Made by a program: the position numbers and the translations under genes. From contig NZ_LMLW01000009.1 of NCBI RefSeq assembly GCF_001422045.1, positions 310,001 to 374,000 of the forward strand: a stretch of 64,000 bases of DNA, given 5' to 3'. Every line of letters starts with the position of its first letter. Positions within the stretch are counted from its first letter, which is position 1. The notes under the pieces were generated by a model. That model was given only the letters and a program-made list of their open reading frames with translations, did not search any database and was not told the DNA's origin. Of the stretch, positions 61,696 to 64,000 are shown piece by piece. This stretch comes from Sphingomonas sp. Leaf242 (GTDB lineage: Bacteria; Pseudomonadota; Alphaproteobacteria; Sphingomonadales; Sphingomonadaceae).

Positions 61696-62940
61696 ATGTC
61701 CCTCGATTTCGCATCCACTACCGACTGGGCCCCGACCGACTGGACCACCATCGGCGCGGACAGCCTCGACGAAGCCATCACCCTTCGCCGTGCGATCCAC
61801 GCGGACCCCGAAGTCGGCCTCCATTGCCCGCGCACCTCGGACAAGGTGAAGGCCGCGCTCGCTGGGCTCCCGCTCGAAATCCGAGAGGGCACCTCAACCA
61901 CCGGCTTCGTCGCGATCCTGCGTGGCGGGCGCGCCGGCAATGCTGGTGGCAACGGGCGCACGGTACTCCTCCGCGGCGACATGGATGCGCTACCGATGCA
62001 GGAGGAAACGGGCCTGCCGTTCGCCTCCAAGATCGACGGCGCGATGCACGCTTGCGGCCATGATTCGCACACTGCGATGCTGGTCGGCGCGGCCAAGGCG
62101 CTGTGTGCACGCCGCGAAGACCTGCCTGGTACGGTCGTGTTTATGTTCCAGCCCGGCGAGGAAGGCCATCATGGCGCCCGCCACATGATCGCCGACGGCT
62201 TGCTCGACTCGCCGCTGCCCGAGGCTGGCTTCGCGCTCCACATCTCGCCCAACATGCCGATGGGCCACGTCGTCAGCCGCGCGGGCACGCTGATGGCTTC
62301 GACCGATACGCTGCGCGCGACGATCACCGGCCGTGGCGGGCACGCCGCGATGCCGCACGACTGCCTCGATCCGCTGCCGATCGCCTGCGAGATCGTTACG
62401 GCCCTGCAGACTTATGTCGCGCGTCAGGTCGCAGTTACCGACCCCGCAGTGCTGTCGATCACCAAGCTCAACGCGGGCAGCGCGCACAACGTCATCCCGT
62501 CGACGGTCGAGATGCTCGGCACGATGCGCACCCTCTCGGAGCGCACGCGCGAACAGGTCCGTGCCGCCTTCATCCGCATGGTCGAGGGTATCGCCGCCGC
62601 ACACGGCGCGGTCGGTGCGCCGACGATCGAGGAAGGCTATCCGGTCACCGTCAACGATGAGCGCGCGACCGACCTGATGAAAGCGTGCGCGACAGCGATC
62701 GGTGGCGAGGGCGCGTATCAGGTGATGCCGCCGATGATGGGCGCGGAGGACTTTTCGTACGTCCTCCAGAAACTGCCCGGTGCTATGGCGTTCATCGGTG
62801 CTGCGCCCGAGGGTAGCGATCCGCGTACCAACCCGCCGCTCCACAACACGAAAATGACGATCGACGAACGCGTGATGGCGCATGGGATCGCGATGCACTG
62901 CGCGGTGGCGGAGCGGTTTTTGGCGAACGGGTTCGACTGA
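61696..62940 (+). CDS. M20 family metallopeptidase / amidohydrolase
   Basis: A 414-aa M20D-type enzyme (hippurate, N-acyl-amino-acid or aminoacylase type). Zinc ligands: GDMDALPMQE (Asp), HACGHDSHTAMLVGAA (Cys/His), QPGEEGHHGA (Glu-Glu), ALHISPNM and LHNTKM (His). The dimerisation insert GRGGHAAMPHDCLDPLPIA is present. The start is the ATG at 61696, with AAGGAG 7 bases before it. The substrate is not determinable. It lies between two palindromic elements and is monocistronic. Confidence 0.92.
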   Translation: MSLDFASTTDWAPTDWTTIGADSLDEAITLRRAIHADPEVGLHCPRTSDKVKAALAGLPLEIREGTSTTGFVAILRGGRAGNAGGNGRTVLLRGDMDALPMQEETGLPFASKIDGAMHACGHDSHTAMLVGAAKALCARREDLPGTVVFMFQPGEEGHHGARHMIADGLLDSPLPEAGFALHISPNMPMGHVVSRAGTLMASTDTLRATITGRGGHAAMPHDCLDPLPIACEIVTALQTYVARQVAVTDPAVLSITKLNAGSAHNVIPSTVEMLGTMRTLSERTREQVRAAFIRMVEGIAAAHGAVGAPTIEEGYPVTVNDERATDLMKACATAIGGEGAYQVMPPMMGAEDFSYVLQKLPGAMAFIGAAPEGSDPRTNPPLHNTKMTIDERVMAHGIAMHCAVAERFLANGFD

Positions 62941-62973
62941 GGGCTTGCCCGAAGAGGGAGGTCGCTCTTCTTA

Positions 62974-63057
62974 CGTCATCCTGACGAAAGTCAGGACCCA
63001 GAGCCAACTACGGTATCGCCCGTGAGTCTGGATCCTGACTTTCGTCAGGATGACGGG
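62974..63057. repeat. Palindromic element, type C
   Basis: GTCATCCTGACGAAAGTCAGG-ACCCAGAG and GGATCCTGACTTTCGTCAGGATGAC around a centre of about 30 bases; between convergent genes. Confidence 0.92.
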
Positions 63058-63075
63058 GGTTACGGGACGGGAGTT

Positions 63076-64000
63076 TCAGTGCAGCGGGCGGGTGGTTCCG
63101 GCGTAGTGGGCGACAGCGGCTGCGGCCTGTTGGATCAGCCGCTGGCGTTCGGGCATTGGCCGGATCGTATCCCCGATCATCACCGCGATCGCATAGCGGC
63201 GCCCGTCCGGCGCGGTCAGCAGGCCGACGTCGTTGAAGCCGGCGTTGCGCCGGCCGAGGTCCTGGCCGGTGCCGGTCTTGTGCGCGATCTCCCAGCCGCC
63301 GGGGAGCGCCGCGCGCAGACGAGCGCGACCGGTGACCGAACGCCCCATCGTATCGAGGAGGATCTTGGTCGAGGTCTCGGACAGGATATCCCCCTTCGCC
63401 AGCCGCGCGATCGCGTCGGCAATCGCGATCGGTGCGGCGCCATCGGGTGGATTGCGGACATACGCATTCAGCGCCGCCTCGCGCGCGGCGGGCGACAGCC
63501 GATTGCGCGCAGTCAGGAAGCCGCCATTGACCGCGTAGGACGGCTGCCAGATCAGCCCCGCCGTACCACTCTGAAGCAGCCGTTCGCCCGGACCGAAGCG
63601 GATTGCACCAAGCTGTTTCCGTGCGATCATCGACCGTACCGCGGACGGCCCGCCGACCCGCGTGAGCAGCCGGTCGTTCGCCGTATTGTCGCTATGCGTC
63701 AGCGCGCGGGTGAGAAGGTCGCCAACAGTGGTGCGATAGCCGTCGCCCTTGACGAGCATCGCGATCGGCTGGTGAAATAGAGTCAGGTCCTGGGGGCGGA
63801 CGACGATCGGTTCGTCGAGGCGCAGCTTGCCCTGATCGCGCAGGTCCATCACGGTCAGCGCCACCCAGAGCTTGCTGACCGATTGCTGCGGCAGGAGCTG
63901 GCGCCCGCCGGCTTCGACCGTCCAGCCATCGTCGACCGCGCGGATGGCGATGCCTGCCTTGCCCTGGAAACCGCTGTGCAGCTCGGAGATCGCGTTGACG
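63076..64000 (-). CDS. Class A beta-lactamase-like serine hydrolase (5' end outside window)
   Basis: About 307 C-terminal residues are visible. The active-site SxxK (SVSK) is encoded near 63886-63897. SDN is in THSDNTAND, the omega-loop ExxLN is EAALN in SPAAREAALNAYVRNPP, and KTG is in AHKTGTG. The spacing from SDN to the EAALN glutamate is about 69 residues, against about 34 in TEM-type enzymes, so there is an extra segment of about 35 residues. Such genes in sphingomonads are annotated as class A beta-lactamase-related serine hydrolases; actual beta-lactam hydrolysis is not proven by sequence. Start and signal peptide lie beyond base 64000. Confidence 0.85.
   Translation of the reverse strand, partial: VNAISELHSGFQGKAGIAIRAVDDGWTVEAGGRQLLPQQSVSKLWVALTVMDLRDQGKLRLDEPIVVRPQDLTLFHQPIAMLVKGDGYRTTVGDLLTRALTHSDNTANDRLLTRVGGPSAVRSMIARKQLGAIRFGPGERLLQSGTAGLIWQPSYAVNGGFLTARNRLSPAAREAALNAYVRNPPDGAAPIAIADAIARLAKGDILSETSTKILLDTMGRSVTGRARLRAALPGGWEIAHKTGTGQDLGRRNAGFNDVGLLTAPDGRRYAIAVMIGDTIRPMPERQRLIQQAAAAVAHYAGTTRPLH

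Overview
The window looks like chromosome of a sphingomonad (Alphaproteobacteria, most likely Sphingomonas or a close relative). This rests on very high GC, an alphaproteobacterial circularly permuted two-piece tmRNA with tag ANDNEALAIAA, an NDUFS4-type complex I accessory protein, a DUF6356-like protein, a LemA/TPM cassette and a large TonB receptor. No names were looked up; all calls come from reading the translated proteins and flanking DNA. Nearly all genes are core or housekeeping. I saw no prophage, transposase, CRISPR array, tRNA, rRNA or recognisable defence cassette.

Layout. 1-3.4 kb (minus): the 5' end of ileS, then ribF, folA, a hemerythrin-like gene and thyA (flavin and folate/dTMP metabolism). 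3.5-8.6 kb: a RadC-type JAB protein, a predicted lipoprotein methyltransferase coupled to prfB, and PBP1A. 9.2-12 kb (plus): hrpB helicase and an NDUFS4 homologue. 12-14.7 kb (minus): lemA, two TPM-domain genes and a Nudix gene, tightly packed. 14.8-17.7 kb: mscL, an Rrf2 regulator, ssrA, a membrane protein and a CheY-like receiver. 17.8-30.3 kb (minus): the translation/RNA supercluster in transcription order rimP, nusA, a tautomerase, ylxR, infB, rbfA, (tdk), truB, rpsO, pnp. It is interrupted by a plus-strand GIY-YIG gene and a small plus-strand ORF. 30.5-39.5 kb: PQQ-type sugar dehydrogenase, two PaaI thioesterases, a crotonase, two Cys-rich paralogues, gloA-gloB, a TPR protein, two alpha/beta hydrolases, and an XRE regulator with its membrane partner. 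39.5-41.8 kb: a Mur ligase (Mpl-like) divergent from an LD-carboxypeptidase, which fits peptidoglycan recycling. 42-48.7 kb: a secreted unknown protein, thrS, infC and a TonB receptor. 48.8-56 kb: glnD, hom, three tandem small secreted paralogues, a CoA-binding protein and an Mrp ATPase. 56.1-64 kb: hflK-hflC-degP (envelope quality control), a DUF853 ATPase, an M20 hydrolase and a partial class A beta-lactamase-like gene.

The most unusual feature is a set of long dispersed palindromic elements, more than 25 in 64 kb, in at least six sequence families. Each is usually two inverted arms of 25-50 bases (often hairpins themselves) around a short variable centre. Most lie between genes. One (in hrpB) and another (in truB) sit in frame inside conserved coding sequence and add roughly 37 and 55 residues. 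One arm supplies the stop codon of ribF, and a pair of one family brackets the GIY-YIG endonuclease gene. No mobilising enzyme for them was identified with certainty. Other points of note are a probable AUA start for infC, TTG-coupled translation of a lipoprotein methyltransferase, and a tautomerase coupled to nusA.
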